Shown: positions 16,511 to 23,982 of the stretch, one piece after another
How positions within the stretch are numbered: position 1 is the stretch's first letter
Layout of the letters: the number at the start of each line of letters is the position of its first letter
Virus record (IMG/VR): IMGVR_UViG_3300012931_000896
Coordinates: 1 to 38,561 of that record
Length of the DNA: 38,561 nucleotides
Direction: 5' to 3' (one strand)
From: a virus
The notes under the pieces: generated by a model
What the model was told of the DNA's origin: nothing
The model's database searches: none
What the model saw: the letters and a program-made list of their open reading frames with translations, nothing else
Position numbers and translations under genes: made by a program

Positions 16511-18049
16511 TCAAATCTTTTCTCCCTTGCTTGCCGCATACCCTGTCAGGCCCGCTGCAAACATCGCCTTTGCAAGCAGATCCTGAAACTCTCGCGTGTC
16601 CAGATCCGGATATAGCCCGTAAATCTTCTCGCCGATCTCCTCGAAGGATTTGGCGTTTTCGATCACGGTTAAAACCGGGGCCAATAGAACAGAAATGGCC
16701 TCCTGGCCGTCGATAGCTCCCTGCTGCGATAATTTGTCCGCGTTCGCCTGAGAAAATCGATTGTGGTACTTATTTGTCGTTTCAGCGAATTGACCTGCGG
16801 GCACGCTGCCCTGCTGAATCCCTTTGTTCGGGGTTACGATATCCTCACCCTCTTCAGGTTCCGGGATATTGTATGTCTCGTAAAAATATCTTTTGCCGAC
16901 CGGAAGGCCGATGTCCCTGGTCAAAAGCATATCCCGGTCCGCCAGGGGTTTCAGGTCTTTCTCAGCCTCAACCCTGGTCTGGATTTTCGGGTATTCAGTA
17001 ACGCCAGGGAAGTTGTAATCGACAATCCAGCGGATGAGGGTATTGTTCAGACACTCATCCAGGAGATCCGCGTCCGCCTCGGTAATATCGTCCTTTGTCT
17101 CGTCCTGTGTGCTCTCGTTGCCCAGCTTGCCGGGCGTGCCTTCCGTGGTGCCGGTCTGGCCCAGCACGGCCTTGGATATCTGCTTATCCATGTACTCGCA
17201 CAGGGACTCGTATGTGACAGTTCCGGTGCGCGTGGCCTCCAGCAGTTCAATTGCCATGTTGTCGGGGATCTTGACCCCCGTTTCCGAGTGTATCGCGTCA
17301 ATCGCATCCAGGAGGGCCTGCTGTTGCGCGGGCTCGGTCCCCGGCGGGTATTTGCCGACGCCTGTGGGCATGCCGAACTTCTCCAGGAATACCAGCCAGA
17401 ATTTGATGCCGTTTTTCTTGAACCACACCGGCCACCAGAGTTTCTGGCCCAGGCCCTTGCCGTAAGGGTTATCGCTCGAACCATAGGTAAACTGGATAAA
17501 CTTGCGGTCCGGGACCGGCTCGCCCTCTATCATGTTTGAAGGAGTAAGAAGCCTTAACTCGCGGTCGATGGAAAAGGAAAACCTGCGAGGATGTTTGGCC
17601 CTGAGTTTTGCGGGAACGATCATCCCATCGCGCACGGTCCATATCACCTCGGCAACGTAAAATCCGTACAGGATGCCCTGCAAAAGCTCCATCCTTGCCT
17701 GGTCGAAATTGATGTTTACCAGGGCAGCGCTAACGAAGTCGGCTATCTTTTGATTTTGTGTTTCACCCTGCGCCTTGCGCCTCGCGCCCTGAGCCTCTCC
17801 GGCGATAGCTGGAGCTATGCTCCAGTCCTTGCCTACAACGGACAAATAACGGGTTTGCAGGACAGATCCGGCATGCGGATCGCGGTCAACCTCGTCATAG
17901 AGTTTAAGCCCTTTCCCCTGGGATTCCGTCCGCAGCGTGGGGTCAGGGTTTTCCAGGCGTTTGAGCCACCCGGCGAAGATATCAATATCCTTTGCCGCAG
18001 TGGCTATCTCATCGGTGATCGGCTGTTTTGTGGTCTCTTCTATCGCCAT
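16511..18049 (-). CDS. Portal protein (Mu gp29-like, DUF935)
   Basis: This is a 512-residue protein. The DUF935 portal pattern is clear: DPHAGSVLQTRYLSVVGKDW near residue 60, RKFIQFTYGSSDNPYGKGLG near residue 190, WKKNG-like WFKKNGIKFWLVFLEKFGMP, then SKAVLGQTGTTEGTPG. The portal ring is the gate for DNA packaging and the docking site for terminase and neck. A Gln/Ala-rich insert (EAQGARRKAQGETQNQK, near residue 95) is encoded by a CCCTGCGCCTTGCGCC-type repeat. Bases 17571-17608 of this gene are copied exactly at 23697-23734. Confidence 0.94.
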   Translation of the reverse strand: MAIEETTKQPITDEIATAAKDIDIFAGWLKRLENPDPTLRTESQGKGLKLYDEVDRDPHAGSVLQTRYLSVVGKDWSIAPAIAGEAQGARRKAQGETQNQKIADFVSAALVNINFDQARMELLQGILYGFYVAEVIWTVRDGMIVPAKLRAKHPRRFSFSIDRELRLLTPSNMIEGEPVPDRKFIQFTYGSSDNPYGKGLGQKLWWPVWFKKNGIKFWLVFLEKFGMPTGVGKYPPGTEPAQQQALLDAIDAIHSETGVKIPDNMAIELLEATRTGTVTYESLCEYMDKQISKAVLGQTGTTEGTPGKLGNESTQDETKDDITEADADLLDECLNNTLIRWIVDYNFPGVTEYPKIQTRVEAEKDLKPLADRDMLLTRDIGLPVGKRYFYETYNIPEPEEGEDIVTPNKGIQQGSVPAGQFAETTNKYHNRFSQANADKLSQQGAIDGQEAISVLLAPVLTVIENAKSFEEIGEKIYGLYPDLDTREFQDLLAKAMFAAGLTGYAASKGEKI

Positions 18050-18097
18050 GTCTCAATCCTTTCTCTGACTTCTGTCCTCTGACATCCGCCCTCTGTT

Positions 18098-19474
18098 TTA
18101 TCCCCTGCCCAGATAATTATTCATGCGTGTAAATTCTCTGCGTTTGCCTGTGGACTCAAATTCGATAACGCCGACCGGCACTGATGCAGCATGCACCGCA
18201 AGGGAATGAGCCCAGAACTCATCCGCATGGCCTTTTTCAGTCCTGTCCGCGTCAAACCGGATATTGCCCGCGACGGTTGTTGTTTTTTTGACCGCGTGAT
18301 GAGCCCTGCGGATATCCTGGTCTATGGGTTGCCGGACCTGCCTGTCCTCGAATTTCCTGCGCAGGCCGAATGCCAGGTCTTGCTTTACCAGGTTGCCGAA
18401 TACCAGGCCTTCGACACGGTACTCGCCGTATCTTCGTTTTGCATCCTCAACAGGTTTTTCACCCATGCCCGTCTGATCCATGCAGATCCGGCGTGGATTG
18501 TATTGGGCTATAACCCGGTCAAGTTCATCATCCTGGGCCGCGAAACTCGCGCCTTTCATGCGGACAACTTCGCGGGTCCAGGCGACATCGCCAACCATTT
18601 CATCAACCCAGATGATGGTGAGGTCTCTGCGCCGCGCGATATCCATACCAACATAGAACTCACCCGTGCCTGCCAGTTCGGGTTTCCCGGCCTTTTCATC
18701 CTCGCATGGCCGAATAAGGTCCCATGTGAGGAAGGAATCGTTTTCATCAACCGGGATGCAGCAATACTCCTGCAACCAGATATTTTCATCGCCGCATGCC
18801 TCCCGCTCCTCAGCAAGCCATTGATCCCGCTCTTCCTGGGATGTGGCCCTGCCCATGATCCGGTCTAAAAGCCCCTCGTTAATGGCGTCAAAGATAGTTA
18901 CAGTATGCAGATTAAATGTGGGTTTTCTGCCTTCTTCAACCGCCTTTTTAGCGTCCCGGATAAACTGGGAATAAAGCATATTGTCAGACTGGTAAGTGGA
19001 AAGGATCCTAAGATCATAACCCCATGTAACGCAGGGCTTCGCCGCCGCGTACATCTTGGGCTGATCCTTGTGCCAGTCGAATTCGTCAAGTATCGTTTTG
19101 CCGCCCTTGGACCGGAATGCCTTCGGATTGCTGGACAATCCGTGAATCCGGCTCCCGTTTTTAAATCTGATGACCAGGGCCTTTACCGCGTTTTTCTCAT
19201 CCAGGATCTCCTCCTCGATAGAGAGGATCGCGCCCGCGGCCTTGAATATCTTTGCCCATTGTTCACAGTAGAGTATGTATTCCTTGGCAGCGGATTCATC
19301 AGCCGAGGAAAACCACACCGGCAGGCCCGGCTTTTTAACGCTGTCCCGGACATCCTCATAACTCTGCACGTACGTTGCGCCTATACGACGCGATTTTTCC
19401 CAGATCTTACGGCGCGAACCGTCCTGGAGCCAACGGACCTGATAAGGCAGAAAATATGAGGATTCATTAGGCAT
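18098..19474 (-). CDS. Terminase large subunit (Mu gp28-like)
   Basis: This is a 458-residue packaging motor. A Walker-A-like segment EKSRRIGATY lies at residues 26-35 and a Walker B TILDEFDW at about 127-134 (Asp130, Glu131). The C-terminal nuclease domain starts with FYVGMDIARRRDLTIIW (acidic Asp278) and continues with RICMDQTGMGEKP and a late GHADEFWAHSLA, giving the acidic cluster of an RNase-H-like nuclease. The start overlaps the end of the small subunit gene by eight bases. The length is close to that of Mu-like large subunits. Confidence 0.94.
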   Translation of the reverse strand: MPNESSYFLPYQVRWLQDGSRRKIWEKSRRIGATYVQSYEDVRDSVKKPGLPVWFSSADESAAKEYILYCEQWAKIFKAAGAILSIEEEILDEKNAVKALVIRFKNGSRIHGLSSNPKAFRSKGGKTILDEFDWHKDQPKMYAAAKPCVTWGYDLRILSTYQSDNMLYSQFIRDAKKAVEEGRKPTFNLHTVTIFDAINEGLLDRIMGRATSQEERDQWLAEEREACGDENIWLQEYCCIPVDENDSFLTWDLIRPCEDEKAGKPELAGTGEFYVGMDIARRRDLTIIWVDEMVGDVAWTREVVRMKGASFAAQDDELDRVIAQYNPRRICMDQTGMGEKPVEDAKRRYGEYRVEGLVFGNLVKQDLAFGLRRKFEDRQVRQPIDQDIRRAHHAVKKTTTVAGNIRFDADRTEKGHADEFWAHSLAVHAASVPVGVIEFESTGKRREFTRMNNYLGRG

Positions 19475-20066
19475 TGCGCTTTACCCCTAAAATGTTGTCC
19501 ACCTCTTCAACCAGCCGTTGCCTGTCTTCATCCGTGGCGGGCTTATCCTTCTTTTCTGCCACCCCGTACTTGATCTTCATTTCATCCAGCAGCCCCATAG
19601 CCTGCTTTAAATCCTTAATCGCGCCCAGGTTAAGCGCATCCGGTCTAACAAGCATACCCCTAAGTTTCATCTCAATCGCGTCACCGAGGGCATTTATGGC
19701 GTCCTGTGGCGTCTTAATCTCGCGTTCCGCGATTTCTGATCTCTCTTCTTGTGGTTCTAAGGCTCTGTGGCTCTGTGGCTCTGTGGTGGCCACTTTTTCC
19801 AGCGCCGCAAACGCATAAATCTTCTGAGGGTCCAGGCTTGTCATGGCATCCTTGATCAATTTCAACCGGGTCAAGGTGGAATATCTCCGGATCTCCCCAG
19901 CCGCGTCACGGTATTCCCGGCGCTTAGCCTTCCATCCGCCCTCCGCCGACCAGTTGGCCAGGGTCCTGTCAGAGATCTCCAGCTCCTGGGAAATGTCCTC
20001 CAGTGTCATGCCGTCAATGACAAAAAGTTCCTCAGCTCTCAGCCTAGTTTCCTGATCTATTGCCAT
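19467..20066 (-). CDS. Terminase small subunit (Mu gp27-like, DUF1804)
   Basis: This is a 199-residue protein. The N-terminus contains a helix-turn-helix (MTLEDISQELEISDRTLANW, then SAEGGWKAKRREY) as in DUF1804 small terminases that recognise phage DNA ends. The middle has an odd insert TTEPQSHRALEPQEERSE, encoded by a GGCTCTGTGGCTCTGTGG tandem repeat. The C-terminal KDLKQAMGLLDEMKIKYG helix probably forms the oligomer or contacts the large subunit. It is directly coupled to the large subunit gene. Confidence 0.88.
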   Translation of the reverse strand: MAIDQETRLRAEELFVIDGMTLEDISQELEISDRTLANWSAEGGWKAKRREYRDAAGEIRRYSTLTRLKLIKDAMTSLDPQKIYAFAALEKVATTEPQSHRALEPQEERSEIAEREIKTPQDAINALGDAIEMKLRGMLVRPDALNLGAIKDLKQAMGLLDEMKIKYGVAEKKDKPATDEDRQRLVEEVDNILGVKRNA

Positions 20067-20082
20067 TATATTTCCTCAAGCG

Positions 20083-20155
20083 CCGCCGGCGCGCTCCTCA
20101 AGGCCCCTGAGCTTGTCGAAGGGCCGCTCCTTATTTCCTCAAGCATAACGCCTCC
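20083..20155. repeat. CTCAAGCG/AGCGCTCC and CCTGAGCTTGTCGAAGGG repeat cluster
   Basis: The gap holds TCCTCAAGCGCCGCCGGCGC, then CCCCTGAGCTTGTCGAAGGG, then a decayed TCCTCAAGCATAACGCCTCC. Both word families recur at 22288-22335 and 30360-30382; the first also recurs at 29023-29045, 29549-29626 and 34217-34254. This is about 70 bp without a gene. Confidence 0.75.
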
Positions 20156-20398
20156 TCATCGCCCCAGGATCTCTTTGACCTTGTCGATATCGGCTATGAT
20201 AGTCTTCAGATCGATCTGCTTATTGCGCAATATCAGAGCCTGGTTTGCAATGAGATCGGCGTTCAGCTTTTCAGGCCGTACCACGACATCGAGGTTTTCC
20301 CGCATTGCCTTGACAAGCCCATCAATCTCTATTTCAAGAGTTTTTTTGCTCTTTTCCAGGACCGCCATATGCCCTTCATATTTCAATCTTTCGCTCAT
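20156..20398 (-). CDS. Small coiled-coil protein of the lysis/packaging junction
   Basis: This is an 80-residue helical protein with heptad character throughout (MAVLEKSKKTLEIEIDGLVK, LIANQALILRNKQIDLKTII). Its ATG overlaps the stop of the upstream membrane protein. Proteins of this size and nature are usual between lysis and terminase genes in Mu-like phages, but no function is established. It could be a spanin-related or structural accessory factor (weak inference). Confidence 0.65.
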   Translation of the reverse strand: MSERLKYEGHMAVLEKSKKTLEIEIDGLVKAMRENLDVVVRPEKLNADLIANQALILRNKQIDLKTIIADIDKVKEILGR

Positions 20399-20715
20399 GC
20401 CTGCACTCCTTTAGCCCTTTTTTCCAGGCGTACACCTGGGCAATATTGGTTTGTTCGTATGCTTTCCACCAACTGAGTCATAATCTCAGTATTCATTACG
20501 ATTATTTCTTTCAGATCCTTGCTCAGTGCCTCATGGGCCTCCACCAGATGCACGTTATTTTTGTACATCTGGCGCAATTCCGTCATATCATCTCGGTATG
20601 CCGCCAGGGTGCGCTGATGGGATTTGTCGGAGATCCACCACATAACAATCACTGCCCCGGTTAATCCAAATTTTGATACAAAATCAATTATTGTTTGAAT
20701 CGAGATATTGTCCAT
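20395..20715 (-). CDS. Membrane-anchored helical protein of the lysis cassette
   Basis: This is a 106-residue protein with one N-terminal membrane helix (about residues 16-30, LTGAVIVMWWI) followed by a long cytoplasmic or periplasmic helix (LVEAHEALSKDLKEIIVMNT) and the ending NQYCPGVRLEKRAK. This form, one membrane span then coiled coil, is common beside holins in Mu-like phages. It may be an accessory holin or an i-spanin-like factor. The assignment to lysis is by position. Confidence 0.65.
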   Translation of the reverse strand: MDNISIQTIIDFVSKFGLTGAVIVMWWISDKSHQRTLAAYRDDMTELRQMYKNNVHLVEAHEALSKDLKEIIVMNTEIMTQLVESIRTNQYCPGVRLEKRAKGVQA

Positions 20716-20792
20716 GTCGTGTCTCCCGTTATGTATTAATTTAAAATTGGACGTTCAATGTTCGATGTTGGACGTTCAGCGTTTTTTTATTC

Positions 20793-21320
20793 TCAATTCT
20801 TAATTGCCTTAATCGCCGTTGCGATCAGACCATCAGTCGATTCACCTGCCTCTGCCCGTTTCTGTTTGCCACGGTCCCAGGTGGCGACGCCCAGGATTGA
20901 CAGCCAGCCCACCCATATCCATTGCGGCACATCCGGGACTGTAACTTTAGCCAGAGGCAGCACAAAATAGATGCATATCACTGAGATTGGATAAGCAAAG
21001 CCGTTAAACGGACGCCAGGAGTACTGCGGCCACTTTTCGCTTTTGCTTTCTGTCTGCATAGTTGCGTTTACGGTTGCCAATTTTGTCGCATCGATCTGCG
21101 CCAGGCTAACTTCTTGCTCAAGCGCCTTTGTCTGGAGTTGCACATAAAGGGCAGGGTCCGCCTCGATCTTTGCCGCCACCGCTTCTATCTCCGAGTCTTT
21201 GTCACCCGTCACTGCCCGCATGAGTCCTTCCAACAGCGTTCCGGATCCCGGGACAACAAGGTTGCAAACCGTAGGCGCAACCGCCTTGACTCCATCAACT
21301 ATCTTGCTAAATGCGCTCAT
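20793..21320 (-). CDS. Holin, 3TM family
   Basis: This is a 175-residue protein from the ATG at 21320, preceded by GGGAGGACATT. It opens SKIVDGVKAVAPTVCNLVVP and has the W-P-Q-Y-S-W-R-P-F-N-G-F signature near residue 115, then two or three hydrophobic helices (AYPISVICIYFVLPLA; VPQWIWVGWLSILGVATWDR). This pattern matches the GTA_holin_3TM family. It would form the inner-membrane lesions that release the endolysin. It lies beside the endolysin gene, completing a lysis cassette. Confidence 0.85.
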   Translation of the reverse strand: MSAFSKIVDGVKAVAPTVCNLVVPGSGTLLEGLMRAVTGDKDSEIEAVAAKIEADPALYVQLQTKALEQEVSLAQIDATKLATVNATMQTESKSEKWPQYSWRPFNGFAYPISVICIYFVLPLAKVTVPDVPQWIWVGWLSILGVATWDRGKQKRAEAGESTDGLIATAIKAIKN

Positions 21321-21517
21321 AATGTCCTCCCTTGCCCGCCGTAGCCTCGGCGAAGGCGGGTCCAATCTTGATTTCCTGTTCGACGTTCGATGTTCATTCT
21401 TTGCTTCAGCCTTCAGTCTAAAACCCTGTTTATGAATCTGTCGCAGAATCTATTAAGTTAAAAGTGAAAGGTTAAAAGTTTCGATTCGCTTTTTACTGTT
21501 TACTTTTCTCTTTTCAC
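21321..21517. repeat. Repeat-filled gap between endolysin and holin
   Basis: No gene is visible in these 200 bases. They contain the palindrome CCCGCC (21335-21340) / GGCGGG (21355-21360), a short GTTC-type heptamer array (about 21375-21396), and a GTGAAAGGTTAAAAGT / ACTTTTCTCTTTTCAC inverted pair (about 21460-21518) that ends next to the endolysin stop. Confidence 0.6.
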
Positions 21518-22270
21518 TCATTGCATCTTCTGTAATGACAACCCAAACTGCCCGGCCAGATCATAGTTAATGCCATGCACAATTCCCTGTCCTTCAGCAA
21601 TACAAAGCTTTCGCGTCCGCACGTCTTCAATGTATTTCGGGTTTGCGGCCTCGGCCCTGCGCTTCGCTATTATTCTCATTTTGGCTGTCTCAAAAGCTTC
21701 AGGAGGGAAGTCCGGAGCTAATTTGCCGACATCTTCCAAAATTATATTTTTGATCTTTTCTGAGATCCCCCCATTCTGGACGGCGATATCAAACATCAAC
21801 GCCCGACCGCGCTCTGTCCAGAGTTCATACTCCTCACAGAGCTTTACAGCCTTGGCGTAGTAGGCCGCAACGGCCTTTGTCTCGATGACCTGAAATTCAT
21901 GGGTAAGCCCCAGGAGCCTGAACTTCTCTTTCCATGTGCGTGAAACCGACTTACTGCCCGGAGCCAGAATTGTGCCGATAGCAAAAGAGACAGATGCCTC
22001 CGTGCCATCCTTTATTGCCTTATGAAGCGGATTAAGATCCTCGCCGAATATCTGCAATGCAATATCATGATCATAGTCAAACATCTCCTGAAGGAGAGGT
22101 TGAAGAGTTCCTTGTCCGAAATTCCACTGGAGTGCCCCGAAACTCATCCCCTGGCCGTCAAAATTCCCGGCCACCGCAGCAAAACATCCCGGGGCAAGCT
22201 GCCCTGTCTCAAACGATCCTGTCAGCGCCAGGCAGCGAAACGCTAAACTTTTCTCTTTTCCTTCATCCAT
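21518..22270 (-). CDS. Putative endolysin (lysozyme-like glycosidase)
   Basis: This is a 250-residue protein from the ATG at 22270, preceded by GGAGAAAATAAG; longer readings enter a dispersed repeat. The N-terminal ALTGSFETGQ (Glu21) followed by GNFDGQGMSFGALQWNFGQG (residues 35-54) resembles phage peptidoglycan hydrolases of the lysozyme/chitosanase-like fold, with Glu21 as candidate catalytic acid. No signal peptide is visible, so a holin would be needed for release, and one is encoded next to it. The exact hydrolase family is not certain. Confidence 0.65.
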   Translation of the reverse strand: MDEGKEKSLAFRCLALTGSFETGQLAPGCFAAVAGNFDGQGMSFGALQWNFGQGTLQPLLQEMFDYDHDIALQIFGEDLNPLHKAIKDGTEASVSFAIGTILAPGSKSVSRTWKEKFRLLGLTHEFQVIETKAVAAYYAKAVKLCEEYELWTERGRALMFDIAVQNGGISEKIKNIILEDVGKLAPDFPPEAFETAKMRIIAKRRAEAANPKYIEDVRTRKLCIAEGQGIVHGINYDLAGQFGLSLQKMQ

Positions 22271-22316
22271 CTTATTTTCTCCATCCTCAAGCCCTGAGCC
22301 TGTCGAAGGGCGCTCC

Positions 22317-22460
22317 TCAAGCAAAGCGCTCCTTGAGCCATTTTATTCCTAGTTCGTAAACCGTTCCGACCCACCGCGCCCATCTATACGGCAACCCGGC
22401 ATCCATCAACCGGCAATAAACATATAGGCAATTACTGTAATGCTGTAGCCGTGCGCCCAT
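22317..22460 (-). CDS. Small late-operon protein, 47 residues
   Basis: This short gene opens with MGARLQHYSNCLYVYCRLMD and continues with GLPYRWARWVGTVYELGIKW. It lies directly downstream of a strong terminator, so it is probably the first gene of the late transcript. An AAAGG motif precedes the ATG. The amino-acid mix, rich in Tyr, Trp and Arg with amphipathic helices, looks like real coding. The end of the gene (KERFA) is written by a CTCAAGC/AGCGCTCC repeat. The function is unknown. Confidence 0.6.
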   Translation of the reverse strand: MGARLQHYSNCLYVYCRLMDAGLPYRWARWVGTVYELGIKWLKERFA

Positions 22461-22473
22461 AACCTTTGCACCA

Positions 22474-22516
22474 AATAAAAAAGGCCGATCCCTCCACTTC
22501 AGTGGAAGAATCGGCC
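22474..22516 (-). terminator. Strong intrinsic terminator
   Basis: Read on the minus strand, GGCCGATTCTTCCACT and AGTGGAGGGATCGGCC form a long, almost perfect stem, followed by TTTTTTATT. It ends the early/middle gene run after the dUTPase-like gene and separates it from the lysis and late genes. The late genes therefore need their own promoter in or just after this place. Confidence 0.88.
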
Positions 22517-22555
22517 CGACTGGTTCGATACCGATTTAATTAAATTAAACTTTTA

Positions 22556-23239
22556 TTATAAGCCAAAAAACTTATTGCAGATCCCAATTGCCAAACCGAT
22601 AACAATTGCGATCAATATGGCAAATAATAGTTTTTTGATCCATCCCATGTCCGTCACCATCTGCTTCATTTGCGTCGTCAGTTCCTTTACGGTACTTTCG
22701 AGTATTCCAACAGAGGTGACTACATCTGCTAATGTTGGCGATCTCATTTTTACCATCCTTTCTACATCCTCTTCAGGAAATCGGTCATAGCCTTGAAATT
22801 TTCCCGAATAAGGTTTTTGTGCTTTTTCTCCTAAGCGATGAAATATTACCGTACAAAATGATTCGGCATACATCAACTCAAAAGGTTCGCTAGATGGATT
22901 AAAAATAGAAACAAAAATCCTGCCACCATATCCAGGGTCTATTTGTGGACCGCCAAACCAAATGATGCCTTGGCGTGTAATACTTGACCTGATTCCATAA
23001 GTAGCGGCAAGCTTATCAGATAATTGAATGCGTTCAAGTGTTTCAATCTCTGCCCATTCACCTGTTTTCAATAGAAATTTTTCTTTTTGAGGATCGATGA
23101 TTCCTTTGCCGGCCATTAAAATACGGCCGACCTTAAAATCATAACTGGCAGGTTCAAGCCGCGATTTGTCGAAATCACTGATTTTGATATCGCCTGATTG
23201 GATTGCTTTTGAAATTTCACTATCGCTTAAGATGGTCAT
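22556..23239 (-). CDS. Membrane-anchored dUTPase/dCTP-deaminase fold protein
   Basis: This is a 227-residue protein. Residues 1-150 match the dCTP deaminase/dUTPase family: MTILSDSEISKAIQSGDIKI, EPASYDFKVGRI, then YGIRSSITRQG (Arg84, Ser85, Ser86, Arg89) and QIDPGYGGRIFVSIFN (Asp101). The glutamate that dCTP deaminases use for catalysis (in a VLEF-type motif) is replaced by Ser111, so deamination is doubtful, while the Asp of dUTPases is kept. A coiled coil (about 165-200) and one membrane helix (about 203-222, LLFAILIAIVIGLAIGI) are added at the C-terminus. Likely roles are control of dUTP or sensing of nucleotides at the membrane (inference). The start overlaps the stop of the YezD-like gene. 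Confidence 0.78.
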   Translation of the reverse strand: MTILSDSEISKAIQSGDIKISDFDKSRLEPASYDFKVGRILMAGKGIIDPQKEKFLLKTGEWAEIETLERIQLSDKLAATYGIRSSITRQGIIWFGGPQIDPGYGGRIFVSIFNPSSEPFELMYAESFCTVIFHRLGEKAQKPYSGKFQGYDRFPEEDVERMVKMRSPTLADVVTSVGILESTVKELTTQMKQMVTDMGWIKKLLFAILIAIVIGLAIGICNKFFGL

Positions 23240-23370
23240 AGTTTAATGGTTTCCTCTTTTTTTACGCAAACTATTTTGCCACTCTCAAACCTAATTAAGA
23301 TAGTTCCATAAAATTTGATTGATGTCAAGGTCTTCAGTATCTCTAATATGCGATTTAATTGGTCTATCAT
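23236..23370 (-). CDS. YezD-like small protein (DUF2292)
   Basis: This is a 44-residue gene. MIDQLNRILEILKTLTSIKF followed by YGTILIRFESGKIVCVKKEE and TIKL matches the DUF2292/YezD pattern (helix, then YG.I.I....G.IV.....E...L). The ATG is preceded by AAGGTTAAGGGAAC and the TGA overlaps the ATG of the dUTPase-like gene. The role of this family is not settled; in hosts it often lies beside sulfur-metabolism genes. Its presence in a phage operon is unusual. Confidence 0.68.
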   Translation of the reverse strand: MIDQLNRILEILKTLTSIKFYGTILIRFESGKIVCVKKEETIKL

Positions 23371-23453
23371 GTTCCCTTAACCTTCACATCACAAAGAATC
23401 TCAATAACTGTCAACAATCATTTTTTCTCTCGTTTTTCTCAAATTACCTGCAA
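23371..23453. other. Short gap with TTGACA motif
   Basis: No gene is visible. On the minus strand there is a TTGACA followed 17 bases later by TGATGT, a weak candidate promoter for the YezD-like and dUTPase-like pair. The left part carries one copy of the TCTCAA...TGCAA motif that recurs at 28.7, 29.0 and 36.9 kb. Confidence 0.35.
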
Positions 23454-23765
23454 TTATTTCCATCCCTCAATCTCGATCAACAGATCGACTTCATGTTTGA
23501 TCTTTTCCAAATCCTTAAGCCCTGAGCCACCACATTGATTAAACCGGCAAATCCGCTTAATGATACAGCCTTGTAGAAAACTCAGTTTGTTTTTAGTAAT
23601 AAACTCAACCGGCTGGATTTTGAAACCTTTATAATGGGAGCCGCCCACCTGCACATCCAGTGCTGATTTTTTCTTCCAATCATTGTCCATCAGATCGAAA
23701 AGGAAAACCTGCGAGGATGTTTGGCCCTGAGTTTGTGCTGATTTTTTCTTCCAATCATTGTCCAT
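23454..23765 (-). CDS. DUF3310 (SaV-like) protein with duplicated N-terminus
   Basis: This is a 103-residue protein. The C-terminal 80 residues, GGSHYKGFKIQPVEFITKNK followed by LSFLQGCIIKRICRF and LKDLEKIKHEVDLLIE, are typical of DUF3310, a phage family of unclear function sometimes called nucleotide-kinase-like. The start at 23765 follows GGAGGGATCTG. The first 25 residues repeat the native N-terminus: MDNDWKKKSA occurs at residue 1 and again at residue 26, separated by QTQGQTSSQVFLFDL, which is encoded by a copied piece of the portal gene. The ancestral start was probably the second ATG at 23690. Its start overlaps the Lar-like gene by eleven bases. Confidence 0.8.
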   Translation of the reverse strand: MDNDWKKKSAQTQGQTSSQVFLFDLMDNDWKKKSALDVQVGGSHYKGFKIQPVEFITKNKLSFLQGCIIKRICRFNQCGGSGLKDLEKIKHEVDLLIEIEGWK

Positions 23766-23771
23766 CAGATC
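23660..23771. repeat. 37-bp direct duplication flanking a 38-bp portal-gene fragment
   Basis: Copy A (23660-23696) and copy B (23735-23771) are identical 37-bp blocks beginning GTGCTGATTTTTTCTTCC. The 38 bases between them (23697-23734) are identical to 17571-17608 within the portal gene, in the same orientation. The added unit is 75 bp, exactly 25 codons, and keeps the reading frame. Confidence 0.92.
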
Positions 23772-23982
23772 CCTCCAGCGTTTTATTTTCCGGACCTGAC
23801 AAAAGATCAATACCAAATGGCCCCATATCATTAAATGTAGCTCCGCACCCATCGCATTTAAAATTAACAGAAAAACCGCCATGCGGCCCTTCAAGAAACT
23901 CTTTTGATTTGCAAAACGGGCATCCGTCCTTAAAAAACTTGCCTTTATTAGCCCAGTGATCAATCCCCTCGTTTGTATTCAT
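23755..23982 (-). CDS. Lar-like zinc-ribbon protein
   Basis: This is a 75-residue protein with a CPFC pair (Cys21, Cys24) and a CDGCG pair (Cys43, Cys46) spaced as in the Lar restriction-alleviation family (CPFCKSKEF ... VNFKCDGCGATF). Lar of the Rac prophage reduces restriction of incoming DNA by type I systems; whether this relative does so is not known. The ATG overlaps the TAA of the radical-SAM gene by one base and its end overlaps the DUF3310 gene, so the three form one coupled unit. Confidence 0.7.
   Translation of the reverse strand: MNTNEGIDHWANKGKFFKDGCPFCKSKEFLEGPHGGFSVNFKCDGCGATFNDMGPFGIDLLSGPENKTLEGSDGQ

Noticed and set aside
16763-20414. Long plus-strand frames opposite portal and terminase genes (up to 258 codons)
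   Set aside because: They are opposite strongly conserved genes, lack ribosome sites and have unlikely compositions. They are shadows.
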